Positions 9,102 to 18,541 of a DNA stretch of 64,000 nucleotides are shown piece by piece. The position numbers and the translations under genes are program-made. Positions within the stretch are counted from its first letter, which is position 1, and each line of letters begins with the position of its first letter. The stretch lies in contig NZ_SLVP01000002.1 in NCBI RefSeq assembly GCF_004345425.1, forward strand, positions 1 through 64,000, given 5' to 3'. The stretch comes from Paenibacillus sp. BK033. Lineage in GTDB: Bacteria > Bacillota > Bacilli > Paenibacillales > Paenibacillaceae. The notes beneath the pieces were generated by a model. That model had not been told where the DNA came from, made no database searches, and worked only from the letters and a program-made list of their open reading frames with translations.

Positions 9102-11177
9102 ATGAGTGACCAACAGACAAATCCGAATGAAGAAATTGCGGAAGTTTCCACCAAAGACAGATCGGGGATGAAGTTAAACCGAAGGGAGCTGCTCGCTTCC
9201 ATTGGGGCGGGAGTGATCGCCTTTACTGTAGGAGGCCTGATCAACCCCAAGCTGGTGTTGGCAGCCACGTCCGCGTCCACTACTGACAGTTCAAGCAATA
9301 AACCGTGTATGACCGTGACGTTGAGCGGATTGAGAACAACGGCAGATCGTCTTCCTGAGGCTGCCTACTATGTGACGGATAAAGGCAAGGAAGGTTTTTT
9401 CCTGGTTGACAACGCAGATACGACATCGGCGGACAATAACGGAACTGTAGTCGTAACGACGCAGGGGAAAAGATTCAAGCGGGTATTCGGAGACACCATT
9501 GTACTCTCCTGGTTCGGCGCTGTTGGTGACGGTGTGACCGATGAAACGCAGGCTTTGCAGAATGCCCTTAACGCCGCAGCCGGCAAACGTCTGTATATCC
9601 CTAAGCAAAAAGCCAGTTATTATTTGTCCGGCCAATTGATCGTGCCGAGCGACATTGTTATCGAATTCGAACCCGGCACCGTGATCCAAGCGATCGATAC
9701 GTTAAAAAAAGTAGCTCCCTATGAACGGCTGGTCCGAATTAAAAATGCGAAGCATGTGCATATCATCGGCAACGGGGCTACCCTGCAAATGAAGCAATCT
9801 GCTTACACCTCCGGGGAACAGGCGCATATTTTCGATATCAGCGGTTCGGAAAATGTCGTTATCGAAGGGATCCATGCGAACGACAGTGGTGGGGACGGCT
9901 TCTATATCGGCAATTACGAAGCGTCTCAGCCGTATAGCAAGGATATTGTCCTGCTGAACTGTACGGCTAACAATAACCGCAGGCAGGGGCTTTCCGTCAC
10001 TACCGTGGACGGTTTGCTGGTGCAGAGCTGCAGGTTCACGAGCTCGGCGGGCACAGCTCCAAAAAGCGGAGTCGATATCGAGCCCAACAACAGTTCAGGC
10101 AAAGACCCCCTGAAAAAAATCCGGTTTGTGGATTGCGTGGCCGAGGGCAATGTCGGGCGGGGCTTTCTCGTTGCGCTTCAGAAGATGACTGCAGCTAATC
10201 CGCGCATTGATATTACCTTCGAGCACTGCCGCACCAAAGGCAATTCCTTCGGCAGCTCGGTCAATTACGGTGGGGAAGGAGCGAACGCGGTTAAGGGAGA
10301 GGTTAAGTTCATCGATTGCGTGGCGGAAGAGGAGCAGTATGCCGGGTATTCGGTCTTATCCAACTCTCCGGACAGCATCAAGGTGTCCTTCATACGCTGC
10401 CGAGCGGTCAATTGCAATACGGTGAATATGCCTGAAGACCCCTATGGTTACGGCTCTTCTTTCATTGTCACGACCGTGCCGCAATTTCCAAGAACGGCCA
10501 TCGGCAACGTTGAGTTTGTGGAATGCGCTTCTATCGATGAGCGGCCGGTACCCTTGATTGCACGCGGATTTTCAGTTAAGAAAAATAGCAAGGAAACCAT
10601 TCGAGACATCCGGTTTATCAACTGCACGGCTAAAGGGGGACAGCAGCGTCTGCTATATGTAGATCCGGCTGCAGACCTGGTGTTCGCAGACCTGTACCCG
10701 CGGCCGGAGCTCACGCTGTCGTCCGAAGCAGTGATTGACTCGGGTGCCAATGGACATCTTGTCACCAATACAGGCGCTTCTGGCGCATCTGCGTTCACGC
10801 TGCCGCCGTCAAGGAAGGGACAGCTGATATCGTTCGCGGTTGAGACGGCTTATCCGGTCATGCTGACGCCGCAGTCCGGATCGTCGATCCGAACGCCTAC
10901 CGGTCTCAAGGGACAGCTTCAATCCGCGAATCCCGGCGATTTGATAGCTTTAAGCGGGCGGGCCGACGGTAACTGGGATATCGTCGGTTTAGTAGGCGGA
11001 TGGTTTGAAGCTGCGGCTCCCCAAACGACTGAAAAACCGGTTACCGAAACGACAGAACCGCCGGTTACAGAAGAACCGGCTCCCGGAACGATTGAGCAAC
11101 CGGTTACCGATGGAACCGCAACTCCAGCTCCCGAAACGCCACCGGTTACAGAAGGAACGGTACCAATCGGGGAATGA
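9102..11177 (+). CDS. Tat-exported right-handed beta-helix protein (pectate-lyase-3 fold)
   Basis: 691 aa. A twin-arginine signal (KLNRRELLASIGAGVIAF, residues about 24-41) with a moderate hydrophobic stretch and an ALA-type cleavage region (LVLAATS) predicts folded export by the Tat system. Residues about 140-165 hold the family signature WFGAVGDGVTDETQALQNAL. Ladder-like repeats follow (RFVDCVAEGN, FEHCRTKGN, KFIDCVAEEE, FVECASIDE, FINCTAKGG), the turns of a parallel beta-helix. The last 50 residues are a Pro/Thr/Glu repeat (PPVTE units) that may be a wall-spanning spacer; no sortase motif is seen. Polysaccharide lyase or hydrolase action is likely but not shown. Confidence 0.8.
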   Translation: MSDQQTNPNEEIAEVSTKDRSGMKLNRRELLASIGAGVIAFTVGGLINPKLVLAATSASTTDSSSNKPCMTVTLSGLRTTADRLPEAAYYVTDKGKEGFFLVDNADTTSADNNGTVVVTTQGKRFKRVFGDTIVLSWFGAVGDGVTDETQALQNALNAAAGKRLYIPKQKASYYLSGQLIVPSDIVIEFEPGTVIQAIDTLKKVAPYERLVRIKNAKHVHIIGNGATLQMKQSAYTSGEQAHIFDISGSENVVIEGIHANDSGGDGFYIGNYEASQPYSKDIVLLNCTANNNRRQGLSVTTVDGLLVQSCRFTSSAGTAPKSGVDIEPNNSSGKDPLKKIRFVDCVAEGNVGRGFLVALQKMTAANPRIDITFEHCRTKGNSFGSSVNYGGEGANAVKGEVKFIDCVAEEEQYAGYSVLSNSPDSIKVSFIRCRAVNCNTVNMPEDPYGYGSSFIVTTVPQFPRTAIGNVEFVECASIDERPVPLIARGFSVKKNSKETIRDIRFINCTAKGGQQRLLYVDPAADLVFADLYPRPELTLSSEAVIDSGANGHLVTNTGASGASAFTLPPSRKGQLISFAVETAYPVMLTPQSGSSIRTPTGLKGQLQSANPGDLIALSGRADGNWDIVGLVGGWFEAAAPQTTEKPVTETTEPPVTEEPAPGTIEQPVTDGTATPAPETPPVTEGTVPIGE

Positions 11178-11233
11178 AGGAGCCGCAGTTCATAGAGAAC
11201 AAGTCCGTGCGGGATAAGGAGATATGAAAAAAG

Positions 11234-12781
11234 ATGGCTGATTTCAGTAAATTAATTTATTATGCACCGCAGGCAGCAGCCGGAACGCCGGAGCATATTG
11301 AAGCGGATATATGCATTTATGGCGCCACTCCTGCGGGGATAGCCGCAGCTGTTCAAGCAAGCCGGATGGGGCTCCGCTGCGTAATAGCCGAATTCGGCAA
11401 TCATCCGGGAGGGATGACCGCGAGCGGGTTAGGCCGCACGGATGTCGGTAACAAGGATGCTATCGGCGGAATATCCCGGGAATTTTACCGAACGATCGGC
11501 AGGCATTACGGCAGCGATGAGCCGGACGGCTCCGCATGGGCCTTCGAGCCGCATATAGCGGAAGCTATTTTTGCAGAATGGCTGGAACGTGCGGAAACGC
11601 CTGTGTATTACCGGCAGCATCTTGACACGGTCGAAATGAAGAACGGCAAGATCGTCCGTATGCAGATGGAGAACGGTAATTCTTTCACAGCCTCTGTATT
11701 TATTGACGCTACCTACGAGGGAGATTTGATGGCTCGGGCAGGTGTGTCCTTTCATGTGGGCCGGGAAGCGAACTCGGTATACCGAGAGACGTTGAACGGC
11801 ATTCACTTCGGGCATCCGAAGCATAATTTCTATGCTTGGACCGATCCGTACAGGATCCCGGGGAAACCAGGCAGCGGACTGCTTCCAGGCATCAGTGATG
11901 AATCGCCGGGCTATCAGGGACAGGGAGACCGCAGCGTCCAGGCTTACAATTTCCGTATATGCCTGACGAATGTTCCGAATAACCGGATCGCTTTTCCCGA
12001 GCCGCCGAACTATAACCCCGACCGGTTTGCGCTGCTGGCCCGGTACATCCATGATGGGGTATGGGATACTTTGAAGCTGAATAAAATCATGCCCAGGGGC
12101 AAATCCGACCTGAACAACCGAGGCGCGGTCAGCACCGATCATATCGGGGCTAACTACAATTGGCCGGAGGGGACCTATGCTGCTCGTGAGGCTATCTTTC
12201 AGGACCATGTGAATTATAATCTGGGGATGCTCTATTTTCTCGCGAATGATGAATCCGTCCCGTCCCACGTCCGTGCGGAAACACGCCAGTGGGGATTGCC
12301 AGCTGACGAGTTCAAAGAGACGGGCGGCTGGCCGCATCAGTTATATATAAGGGAAGGCCGTCGTATGATTGCCGAGGTCGTCATGACCGAGCATCATTGC
12401 CGTAAATATTCCGTGGTAGAAGATTCCGTCGGACTCGCTACGTACACAATGGATTCCCATAACTGCCGAAGGCTTGTGCTGGACGGCCGGTGCGTCAATG
12501 AAGGCAATGTGGAAATAAACCCTATCGGTCCATATCCGATTTCCTATCGTTCTATTGTACCTAAGGCAGAGGAATGCACGAATCTGATTGTGCCTGTTTG
12601 TCTATCCTCTTCACACATCGCCTATGGTTCGATTCGCATGGAGCCCGTATTCATGATTCTCGGGCAATCCGCGGCAACGGCGGCCGCGCTTGCTATGGAA
12701 GCCGGCTGCGCCGTGCAGGAGATCGACTACGCCAGGCTTCGTGAACGACTGGTACTAGACGGACAGGTGCTGGATGCGTAG
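11234..12781 (+). CDS. FAD-dependent oxidoreductase (FAD_oxidored family)
   Basis: 515 aa. An N-terminal dinucleotide-binding fold (ADICIYGATPAGIAAAVQAS, then EFGNHPGGMTASGLGRTD) places it in the PF12831-type flavoprotein group. The C-terminus closes with the usual RMEPVFMILGQSAATAAALA motif. The ATG at 11224 opens a five-codon frame only; the ATG at 11234 (MADFSKLIYY) is the real start, with AAGGAG upstream. Members are often found in polysaccharide-degradation loci, but their substrates are poorly known. It sits at the junction between the carbohydrate genes and the amino-acid-type genes. Confidence 0.8.
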   Translation: MADFSKLIYYAPQAAAGTPEHIEADICIYGATPAGIAAAVQASRMGLRCVIAEFGNHPGGMTASGLGRTDVGNKDAIGGISREFYRTIGRHYGSDEPDGSAWAFEPHIAEAIFAEWLERAETPVYYRQHLDTVEMKNGKIVRMQMENGNSFTASVFIDATYEGDLMARAGVSFHVGREANSVYRETLNGIHFGHPKHNFYAWTDPYRIPGKPGSGLLPGISDESPGYQGQGDRSVQAYNFRICLTNVPNNRIAFPEPPNYNPDRFALLARYIHDGVWDTLKLNKIMPRGKSDLNNRGAVSTDHIGANYNWPEGTYAAREAIFQDHVNYNLGMLYFLANDESVPSHVRAETRQWGLPADEFKETGGWPHQLYIREGRRMIAEVVMTEHHCRKYSVVEDSVGLATYTMDSHNCRRLVLDGRCVNEGNVEINPIGPYPISYRSIVPKAEECTNLIVPVCLSSSHIAYGSIRMEPVFMILGQSAATAAALAMEAGCAVQEIDYARLRERLVLDGQVLDA

Positions 12782-12801
12782 CACTATGTCTTAAGTTAGC
12801 G

Positions 12802-12830
12802 GCCTGACGTTCGTATATCGTCAGGCTCTT
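12802..12830 (+). terminator. Probable terminator
   Basis: GCCTGACG (12802-12809) pairs perfectly with CGTCAGGC (12819-12826) around a 9-nt loop and is followed by TCTTTA. It lies 20 bp after the FAD oxidoreductase stop and just before the D-threonine-aldolase-like gene. It probably ends or attenuates the carbohydrate transcript there. Confidence 0.55.
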
Positions 12831-12841
12831 TACGTTGAAAC

Positions 12842-13966
12842 ATGAAGGAGGCGATTATTATCAGCCGACCATTGGACCTATCGGAGCTGGATACACCGGC
12901 AGTGCTTATCGATTTGGATATACTCGAACGAAATATCAAGTGGACGGCGGAACTGGCGAGGCGTGCCGGAGTGAAACTAAGGCCGCATTTCAAAACGCAC
13001 AAAAGTATATGGATTGCGCGCAAGCAGTTGGAATACGGCGCTTGCGGCTTAACGGTCGCCAAGCTTGGCGAAGCGGAAGTGCTTGCTGATTCGGGGGTCG
13101 AGGATCTGTTAATCGCCTTTCCGCTTGTCGGCGAAGCCAAGCTTGGCAGGCTTCGTGCGTTGATCGACCGCGGGATCAAGGTTACCATATCCACGGATCA
13201 CGCTGCCGTAGCTGCAGATATATCCCGTTTGGGCGAATCCCTTAATTACCGTATTCCGCTGTATGTCGACGTGAACACCGGCCTGAACCGGTGCGGCGGC
13301 GAGCCGGGCGAGGAGACCGCCGCTTTGATCCGGCAAATGGCAGGCATGCCCGGTGTCGAGGTCCGAGGGCTGATGACCCATGGCGGTCATGCCTACGGCA
13401 AGAAGAGCCTGAGCGAGCTCCGGGAAGCAGCCGCTGAAGAGGTCGGCGGCCTGGTCCAAACGAAGGAGTTGCTGGAAAGGTCGGGCATTCGGATTCCCGA
13501 AATCAGCGTAGGATCAACTCCGACCTCCAAGTTTATTGCGGAACAGACAGGGGCTACGGAAACAAGACCGGGCGCCTACGTGTTCGGCGACATCTCCCAG
13601 CTGGCGATCGGTTCCATCACCATGGATGAGCTTGCCATGACCATCTTGGCGACCGTTGTCAGTACGCCTCGCCCCGGGACCGCCATTATCGATGCAGGCT
13701 CGAAAACATTCAGCAGCGATACGAATCCGCACCGTCCGGGTTACGGCTTTCTCCGAAGCGATCCATCGGTGTACATCGAACGCCTCAGCGAAGAGCATGG
13801 CATCGTCAAAGTTCCCGAAGGAGTACAGTTGTCTATTGGAGACCGGCTCGAATTTATTCCCAACCATTGCTGTACCGTAACGAATTTGCACGATGCCCTG
13901 CATGGCGTACGTCACCGGAAGGTTGAGAGGCTGATTACCGTTGATGCTCGCGGCCGAATCCAGTAA
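12842..13966 (+). CDS. D-threonine aldolase / D-serine dehydratase-like PLP enzyme (alanine racemase fold)
   Basis: 374 aa. An N-terminal TIM barrel carries the PLP lysine in KLRPHFKTHKS (about residue 55). A C-terminal beta domain has FIPNHCCTVTNLHD, whose H-x-C is typical of the metal-dependent D-TA/DSD1 family. These enzymes cleave D-threonine-like beta-hydroxy amino acids to glycine plus aldehyde, or dehydrate D-serine-like ones. The start is uncertain: the only strong site, AAGGAGG at 12845-12851, lies inside the first codons of the ATG frame, and the codons at the right distance are ATT (12857) and ATC (12860). RidA follows at once. Confidence 0.85.
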   Translation: MKEAIIISRPLDLSELDTPAVLIDLDILERNIKWTAELARRAGVKLRPHFKTHKSIWIARKQLEYGACGLTVAKLGEAEVLADSGVEDLLIAFPLVGEAKLGRLRALIDRGIKVTISTDHAAVAADISRLGESLNYRIPLYVDVNTGLNRCGGEPGEETAALIRQMAGMPGVEVRGLMTHGGHAYGKKSLSELREAAAEEVGGLVQTKELLERSGIRIPEISVGSTPTSKFIAEQTGATETRPGAYVFGDISQLAIGSITMDELAMTILATVVSTPRPGTAIIDAGSKTFSSDTNPHRPGYGFLRSDPSVYIERLSEEHGIVKVPEGVQLSIGDRLEFIPNHCCTVTNLHDALHGVRHRKVERLITVDARGRIQ

Positions 13967-13992
13967 TTATTTTGCGAGAAAGGTTGATTGCT

Positions 13993-14397
13993 ATGCCTAA
14001 AGCTTATAACGTCCCTGAGGCTCCACAGTTTCCGCTGCCATTTTCTCATGCCGTCCAAGCGGGAGATTTCGTTTATGTTTCCGGGCAGGTTGGCGTGGAT
14101 CCCGTTACGCGTGAGGTTGTCGGTTCGACCATCGAAGAACAGACCCGACAATGTCTCCGGAATATCGAAATCATCTTGGAGCAGGTGGGCCTTACACTGG
14201 ATCATGTCGTAAAAACGAATGCTTTTGTCAGCAAAACGGAAGATTTCCCCGGATATAACCAGACCTATGCCGCGGTGTTACAGCAGCCTTATCCCGCAAG
14301 AACCACGGCGCCTGTCGATATGGGAGCCTATCTGGTAGAAATCGATGTTATCGCCTATGCTCCGGCAAAAAGAACGCAGGGATTACAAAATAGCTAG
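13993..14397 (+). CDS. RidA-family enamine/imine deaminase
   Basis: 134 aa from the ATG at 13993 (AGAAAGG upstream); the TTG frame starting seven codons earlier is less likely. It has the family pattern FVYVSGQVGVDP, TRQCLRNIEIILEQVG and the active-site arginine in YPARTTAPV. RidA proteins hydrolyse reactive enamines/imines released by PLP dehydratases. Its place directly after the D-TA/DSD1-like gene (26 bp gap) argues that the aldolase-like enzyme produces such an intermediate, that is, that it may act as a dehydratase. Confidence 0.9.
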   Translation: MPKAYNVPEAPQFPLPFSHAVQAGDFVYVSGQVGVDPVTREVVGSTIEEQTRQCLRNIEIILEQVGLTLDHVVKTNAFVSKTEDFPGYNQTYAAVLQQPYPARTTAPVDMGAYLVEIDVIAYAPAKRTQGLQNS

Positions 14398-14411
14398 GGA
14401 GGGTATGCGGG

Positions 14412-15716
14412 ATGGAACGCGATCGGTTATCGCAAGCGATCCGCCTATGGGTGGAAGAGCATCGGGAGGAGGCTGTTGGACTAGCGGCTAAGCTAGTACA
14501 AATACCAAGCGTCAACCACCCGCCTGATGGGGATGAAGCGGAATATCAGCGATTTCTGGCCGATTGGCTGCAAGAAGCAGGGGCTGAGGTAGATATGTAC
14601 CAGCTTATGGATGTGCCCGGCTTAAAGGTTCATCCGGCTTATATGGACAGCAGGGTGTATACGAACCGTCCGAATGTAGCGGGGAGTTTTTTTGGCGGTA
14701 CTGGCAGATCGCTGCTATTTTCAGGGCATGCGGATACGGTTTACCAGGGTACAGAGCGGTGGAATTACCCGCCTTTTGGCGGTGAAGTGCATGACGGCTA
14801 TCTGTACGGCCGCGGCGCATATGACATGAAGGGCGGCATGGCAGCCGCCATGATGGCGGTGAAGTGTCTGATCTCGCTGAACGTTCCCCTTGCGGGGGCG
14901 GTACACATCGAGAGCGTCGTTGATGAAGAGCACGGGGGAGCGAACGGGTCACTGGCCGGCAGACTGCGGGGATTAAATGCCGATATGGCGATCATTCCAG
15001 AGCCCTCCAATATGAGGCTCTATACGGCACATTTGGGCGGAGGCATCTGGAAAGCGCGTTTCGAAGGGAAAAGCGGGATCGGCTTCTCAGGGGAGGAGCT
15101 CGTAAGCGCATTGGACGCAACGGTCGAGTTCGCCGCCATGCTGAAAGCATTCCGCGAATACCGTCTCGGCAGGTTGACACCCCATCCCCTATGGAAAGGC
15201 GGCCGCGAACCCGAGGTAACGCTGCTTAGTATTTACTCCGGGGATGCAAGCCGCGAGCTTCAGGAGAAGCTTCCCGCAACGGGAGAGCTTAACTTCTGGA
15301 TCGAAGCTTATCCCGGAGTGACCGGTGAGGATATTTTGGCTGAATTATGGGATTATTACGAAGCCCAGCTGGTTCATTATCCGACGCTTGTCAAATGCCG
15401 TCCGCAGATTAAGCCGCTGATTCGATACTTAAGCGGCAGTGAAATGCGCAGGGATGACAGCACAGACAGCTTCTTGCAGATTGCCGCCAGAACCGGCCAA
15501 GCGGTGCTTGGGGTTCCCATCGGTCCGCCTCAGGGTTCTCCGTTCGCATGCGACGGCTTTATGTTTAATCTATACAGCAGTACGCCTGCATTAATATTAG
15601 GTCCAAGCGGGGAAAATGCCCATGCGGCAGACGAATGCCTCGAACTCGATTCTTACGAGCGCTTGATCCGCTGGTATGCGGAAATTCTCATTGACTGGTG
15701 CGGACTGCTTCCTTAA
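14412..15716 (+). CDS. M20-family metallohydrolase (ArgE/DapE-like)
   Basis: 434 aa. The two-zinc M20 motifs are present: SGHADTVYQG (His and the following Asp), YGRGAYDMKGGMAA (bridging Asp), DEEHGGANGS (general base and Glu), EPSN, and a late His in GENAHAADECL. Family members remove acyl groups from N-acyl amino acids or cleave dipeptides in the cytoplasm. The start has GGGAGGG 10 bp before it. The gene lies 14 bp after ridA and 16 bp before the M81 gene, so all are probably co-transcribed; an N-acylated amino acid is a plausible substrate. Confidence 0.88.
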   Translation: MERDRLSQAIRLWVEEHREEAVGLAAKLVQIPSVNHPPDGDEAEYQRFLADWLQEAGAEVDMYQLMDVPGLKVHPAYMDSRVYTNRPNVAGSFFGGTGRSLLFSGHADTVYQGTERWNYPPFGGEVHDGYLYGRGAYDMKGGMAAAMMAVKCLISLNVPLAGAVHIESVVDEEHGGANGSLAGRLRGLNADMAIIPEPSNMRLYTAHLGGGIWKARFEGKSGIGFSGEELVSALDATVEFAAMLKAFREYRLGRLTPHPLWKGGREPEVTLLSIYSGDASRELQEKLPATGELNFWIEAYPGVTGEDILAELWDYYEAQLVHYPTLVKCRPQIKPLIRYLSGSEMRRDDSTDSFLQIAARTGQAVLGVPIGPPQGSPFACDGFMFNLYSSTPALILGPSGENAHAADECLELDSYERLIRWYAEILIDWCGLLP

Positions 15717-15732
15717 GAAAGGATGAATCAGC

Positions 15733-17213
15733 ATGAAGCTTGCAGTAATTGGGATGTATCATGAAACGAATACATTTGCCCCGGGCAGGACGGGATTGGA
15801 GGCATTCAGCACCGAATGGGTGCTCGGCAATGATGAATTCCTTAGCCGATACAGGGACACACGCACTTCGATGGGAGGCGTAATCGATGCGGTTTGCAGT
15901 GAGGGTATAGAGCTTGCCTGCGGATTGTATGCAGGAGCAGTACCGAGCGGGATGATAGCAGCGGATGCGGCAGATCACCTGATCGGCGCAGTCGCCGGTT
16001 CGCTCGACACGACATCGGATGGCGTGCTGGTTATTTTGCATGGAGCTATGGCAGCTGAGGGGCTTCCTGATGTGGAAGGCGAGCTGTTACGGCGGGTGCG
16101 GGAACGGCTCGGGCTATCTAAGCCCATTGCGGCGACGCTGGATCTGCACGCGAACATAAGTCCCGAGATGGTACGCAATACCAATATTCTCGTGGGCTAC
16201 GATACGTATCCGCATATCGATGCGTATGAGAGGGCGGTTGAAGCGGCTGCACTTCTGATCCGGACGATCCGCGGTGAAATCGTACCTACGCTTGCAATGG
16301 CGAAGCCTGGCATGTTGGTTGTTCCTCAGATGATGCCGACTCATGAAGAAGGTCCGATGAAGGAATGGATGGACCGGGCATTTGCCATGGAGCTTGAACC
16401 GAGGGTATTAAATGTTACGGTGGCAGGGGGATTCCCCTACAGTGACGTGCCGGACGCGGGAGTATCCTTCGTGGTGACAACCGATAAGGATCCGGAATTG
16501 GCGGTACGTTATGCCGATGAGCTAAAGCGGATGGCTTGGGACAGCAGGGAACGGTTCGCCTACGCGGCTCTGCCGGTGGAGGAAGCGGTGTCCAAAGCGA
16601 TGGAGATCGCGGAAGGCCCCGTCATTCTGGTGGAAGGCTCGGATAATGTCGGTGGCGGAGCGCCTGCAGACGCACCCATACCCTGGCTCTTCTGACCGTC
16701 CCTTCGAAAAAAACGCTTATCGTCATGCATGACGAAGAGGCCGCTGCAGAAGCGTACAGTCTCGGAGTCGGAGCCGTTTATGACGGCAGTATCGGAGGAA
16801 GAAGCGACCGCCTGCACGGTGAGCCCGTTCGGATACACGGGATCGTCCGGACACTGTTCGACGGCAAATATACGCATATCGGTCCTTATATGACCGGCCA
16901 GTGGGCGGATATGGGGAAAACGGCCGTGATCGAGGCTGGTAAACTTACTCTCATTGTAACCGAGAAGCGAACGGCCCCTTGGGATGCGGGGCATGTCCGC
17001 TCTGTGGGGCTTCAAGCAGAGGATTATCATGTGATTGTCGTCAAATCCGCCTTAGCCTGGAAGACCGCATTCGGGTCCATTTGCAAGGCTGTCTTACCCG
17101 TCGATACGCCGGGCTGCTGCAGTTCCAACCTGTCCCATTTTCCATATAAACATATCAAACGTCCTATCTTTCCTTTGGATTCGTCTATATCTAGTTACGG
17201 AGGTAAATCCCAA
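15733..17213 (+). pseudogene. M81-family metallopeptidase (MlrC-type), frameshifted
   Basis: The first frame (15733-16695) encodes the N-terminal DUF1485 domain, with metal-ligand-type motifs YHETNTFAPG, LDLHANISPEM and YDTYPHID. It runs to EGSDNVGGGAPADA and then meets a TGA after a few wrong residues. The -1-shifted frame continues the family sequence at once (HTLALLTVPSKKTLIVMHDE, YDGSIGG, and near the end VDTPGCCSSNL and FPLD). One missing base near 16670-16678 explains the break. The second frame has no stop before the aminotransferase ATG, so its natural stop is also lost or misplaced. If real, the enzyme is inactive; a sequencing error remains possible. Confidence 0.75.
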
Positions 17214-18521
17214 ATGTTAAATATTGAACGTTCCAAAGCCAACTACCAGCGAGCGCAGCGGCATCTTGCCGGAGGCGTCGCGAGCTCGCTTCGCGCTTCG
17301 ATGAAGCCGGTTCCGTTGTACGCTGAATCTGCCAAAGGCGCCCGCCTGAAGGACGTAGACGGGAATACCTACATCGATTATTTACTCGCCTATGGCCCTT
17401 TGATTCTCGGGCATGCTCATGACGGATTAACAGATTCGATCTTAGCCTCGATGCGCAAAGGGTACACGTACGGATTGCAGCACGAAGGCGAAATCGAGCT
17501 GGCCGATCTGCTGGTGAAAGTGCTTCCCTGCGCGGAGAAGGTCGCATTCAGCGGCTCGGGTACCGAAGCGGTTATGCTTGCGCTACGCCTCGCCCGTGCC
17601 CATACGAGGAAAAGTAAGATTGTCCGTTTTCATGGGCATTATCATGGCTGGTCGGATTCGATTTTTACCTCTTTTCCCGGAGCCGGATTAAGCGGGCAGG
17701 CCGCCGGTGGAGAGACTTCCGCAGTACCTCCGGGCACGATGGGGCAAAGCGATAACAGTCTGGACGATATCATCCTGCTTCCATGGAACGATCCGGCCGC
17801 GCTGGAATCGACGTTAAGGACCCGAGCCCCCGAGATCGCTGCCGTTATTTCGGAGCCGGTTATGTGTAATTCGGGCTGTATTCAACCAAAGCCCGGTTAT
17901 TTGGAGCTTATCGGCCGGTTAACGAAGGAGCTGGGGATCGTTTTTATTTTGGATGAAGTCATTACAGGCTTCCGATTAAGTCTTGGCGGCGCGCATGAAA
18001 GGTTCGGCATCAAGCCGGATCTGGTCACTATTGGCAAAGCGATGGGCGGGGGGATTGCAATCAGCGCTGTAGCCGGTACGTCCGCGCTTATGAAATATAT
18101 CGACTCATCCGATGTCAGTCATCTGGGAACATTGAACGGGAACGGTGTGGCCATTACCGCTGCGCTCACTACGATCCGAGAGCTTGCAAGTAATGGGGGG
18201 ACCGCCTACAAGCGTATGGAAGAGCTATTAGTCACCTTATCTGCCGGTATTCGCGCGTTGCTGAGCAAGCATCGTATTCCAGGCGTGATCAATCAGCTTG
18301 GTCCGGTTTTCCATCTGATGTTTACCGATGAGCGGGAGGTTACGGATTTTGACACCTTCAATAAAAGAGATGCAGGCAAGTATGCCCGATTTGCTGAAAT
18401 TATGCTTAGCGAAGGCGTACTGCTGCGACCGAACGGCTTGTGGTACATTTCGACGGCTCACAGCCTGCCGGATATCGAAATAACACTGCTAGCCGTGGAT
18501 CGGGCTTTAGGCCGTCTTTAG
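17214..18521 (+). CDS. Class III aminotransferase (glutamate-1-semialdehyde aminomutase-like)
   Basis: 435 aa from the ATG at 17214, chosen because GGAGG lies 10-15 bp upstream; the open frame itself runs back into the broken M81 gene. The fold-type I PLP motifs are clear: AFSGSGTEAVMLALRLAR, HGHYHGWSD, FILDEVITGFR (Asp contacting the pyridine nitrogen) and TIGKAMGGG (Schiff-base lysine, about residue 275). Relatives include GSA aminomutase and beta-amino-acid transaminases. The context of D-TA, RidA, M20 and SDR favours an amino-acid catabolic role over haem synthesis; no hem genes are nearby. Confidence 0.88.
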   Translation: MLNIERSKANYQRAQRHLAGGVASSLRASMKPVPLYAESAKGARLKDVDGNTYIDYLLAYGPLILGHAHDGLTDSILASMRKGYTYGLQHEGEIELADLLVKVLPCAEKVAFSGSGTEAVMLALRLARAHTRKSKIVRFHGHYHGWSDSIFTSFPGAGLSGQAAGGETSAVPPGTMGQSDNSLDDIILLPWNDPAALESTLRTRAPEIAAVISEPVMCNSGCIQPKPGYLELIGRLTKELGIVFILDEVITGFRLSLGGAHERFGIKPDLVTIGKAMGGGIAISAVAGTSALMKYIDSSDVSHLGTLNGNGVAITAALTTIRELASNGGTAYKRMEELLVTLSAGIRALLSKHRIPGVINQLGPVFHLMFTDEREVTDFDTFNKRDAGKYARFAEIMLSEGVLLRPNGLWYISTAHSLPDIEITLLAVDRALGRL

Positions 18522-18541
18522 TTAAGGGAGGAGGCAAGGAC

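Noticed and set aside
16725..18521. A single 598-aa ORF joining the M81 C-terminus to the aminotransferase
   Set aside because: The aminotransferase has its own ribosome site and ATG at 17214, and the M81 part belongs to the broken upstream gene; a fusion protein is unlikely.
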